NCBI GenBank assembly: GCA_001800015.1
Contig: MGUO01000149.1
Location: forward strand, 6,499 to 12,678
Direction of reading: 5' to 3'
Length of the DNA stretch: 6,180 bases
DNA from: Elusimicrobia bacterium RIFCSPHIGHO2_02_FULL_57_9
Lineage (GTDB): Bacteria > Elusimicrobiota > Elusimicrobia > UBA1565 > UBA9628
Part shown: piece after piece, positions 5,850 to 6,180 of the stretch
How the letters are laid out: each line of letters begins with the position of its first letter
Position numbering within the stretch: position 1 is the stretch's first letter
Notes under the pieces: generated by a model
Database searches by the model: none
What the model was told of the DNA's origin: nothing
The model's input: the letters and a program-made list of their open reading frames with translations, nothing else
Program-made: the position numbers and the translations under genes

Positions 5850-6180
5850 ATAAGCGCCGCGGCCGTGGCGCGGGATTCACGCTGGTGGAATTGATGGTCG
5901 TTATCGCCCTTTTCTGGATTATTTTAGTGGCCTTCATCGGCTTGTTTGCCAGCGTGGTGAAGTGGCATTACCAGGACATAGGCCGGGGCCGATCTCTGGG
6001 CGCCGCACTCTACGGTTTGAGCCGGATGTATCAAGAATTAGGCGAGGCCACGGTTTTAATGGAGCCGCCTCCTCCCGTGTTCACTACCGGCAATGAAATC
6101 TGGGGCTGCAAGAACTGGTCTAATCTGGCGGACGTGCTTCTTAATCCGGGTCTGCCTATACAGGGTTTTTGGTATTGCGT
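5846..6180 (+). CDS. Third prepilin / pseudopilin, GspJ/PilW-like (3' end outside window)
   Basis: The frame opens at ATG 5846, overlapping the previous stop codon by 4 nt (ATGA), and is still open at the right edge after 111 codons. The leader MNKRRGRGAG is longer and more basic than those of the other two. Cleavage is predicted between G10 and F11, giving mature FTLVELMVVIALFWIILVAF with Glu at mature position 5 (E15). Past the helix, the stretch VVKWHYQDIGRGRSLGAALY and then LSRMYQELGEA resembles the helix after the membrane segment in GspJ and PilW, which usually reads like a run ending 'LxRxxxDLxxA'. A PPPP run (74-77) and two cysteines, C88 and C111, follow. GspJ-type minor pseudopilins sit at the filament tip with GspI and GspK, and this gene's place after two prepilins agrees. 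No Shine-Dalgarno site is clear upstream, and coupling to the preceding gene is the likely means of initiation. Confidence 0.87.
   Translation, partial: MNKRRGRGAGFTLVELMVVIALFWIILVAFIGLFASVVKWHYQDIGRGRSLGAALYGLSRMYQELGEATVLMEPPPPVFTTGNEIWGCKNWSNLADVLLNPGLPIQGFWYC

Noticed and set aside
5554..5853. 99-codon plus-strand open frame within the second prepilin
   Set aside because: Lies in another frame inside a clear prepilin gene and is Pro/Ser-rich shadow sequence without a domain.
2..6180. Mobile element, CRISPR, tRNA/rRNA or intrinsic terminator
   Set aside because: No repeat-spacer pattern, terminal inverted repeats, transposase motifs, RNA gene core or hairpin-plus-T-run was found. The strand is almost wholly occupied by filament genes.

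Overview
The window is a single, tightly packed plus-strand operon fragment encoding the core of a type IV filament machine, of the type II secretion / type IV pilus class. It is bacterial and Gram-negative in architecture, because it encodes an outer-membrane secretin with a signal peptide. The DNA is moderately GC-rich and Arg AGG and Ile ATA codons are used freely. The first pilin has a cysteine-rich C-terminal half (CN..GPCP....C.L..C.YLA..DWD) that reminds me of pilins from Elusimicrobiota genomes. That lineage call is from memory and tentative.

Layout, left to right: (1) the 3' end of a PilP/GspC/GspB-like periplasmic subunit, 2-232; (2) a compact secretin with N0, N1 and secretin domains, 246-1838; (3) a PilB/GspE assembly ATPase with an N-terminal MshEN-like domain and a tetracysteine zinc motif, 1849-3591; (4) a PilC/GspF inner-membrane platform protein, 3636-4862; (5) a GspG/PilE-position prepilin with six cysteines, 4864-5346; (6) a cysteine-free minor-type prepilin, 5376-5849; (7) a third, GspJ-like prepilin from 5846 that runs off the right edge. 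Gaps are 13, 10, 44, 1 and 29 nt, and the last pair overlaps by 4 nt (ATGA). The strand is therefore almost fully coding and no stretch above 45 nt lacks a gene.

Together these genes supply the outer-membrane channel (secretin), its periplasmic link to the inner membrane (PilP/GspC-like), the cytoplasmic motor (ATPase), the rotor or platform (PilC/GspF) and the filament subunits (three prepilins). Not seen here are a prepilin peptidase, a retraction ATPase (PilT) and the PilM/N/O or GspL/M assembly proteins, which could lie outside the window. The gene order D-E-F-G-(H/I)-J is that of a type II secretion operon. The secretin and ATPase domain content is closer to type IV pili, so the sequence alone does not settle whether this machine secretes proteins or builds a pilus.

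I see no mobile element, CRISPR array, RNA gene or clear terminator. The apparatus is a well-known one. The points worth a second look are the mixed T2SS/T4P character, a degenerate cyclic-di-GMP motif in the ATPase, the cysteine-rich pilin with a C8 tract, and the start of the platform gene, which lacks a Shine-Dalgarno site.
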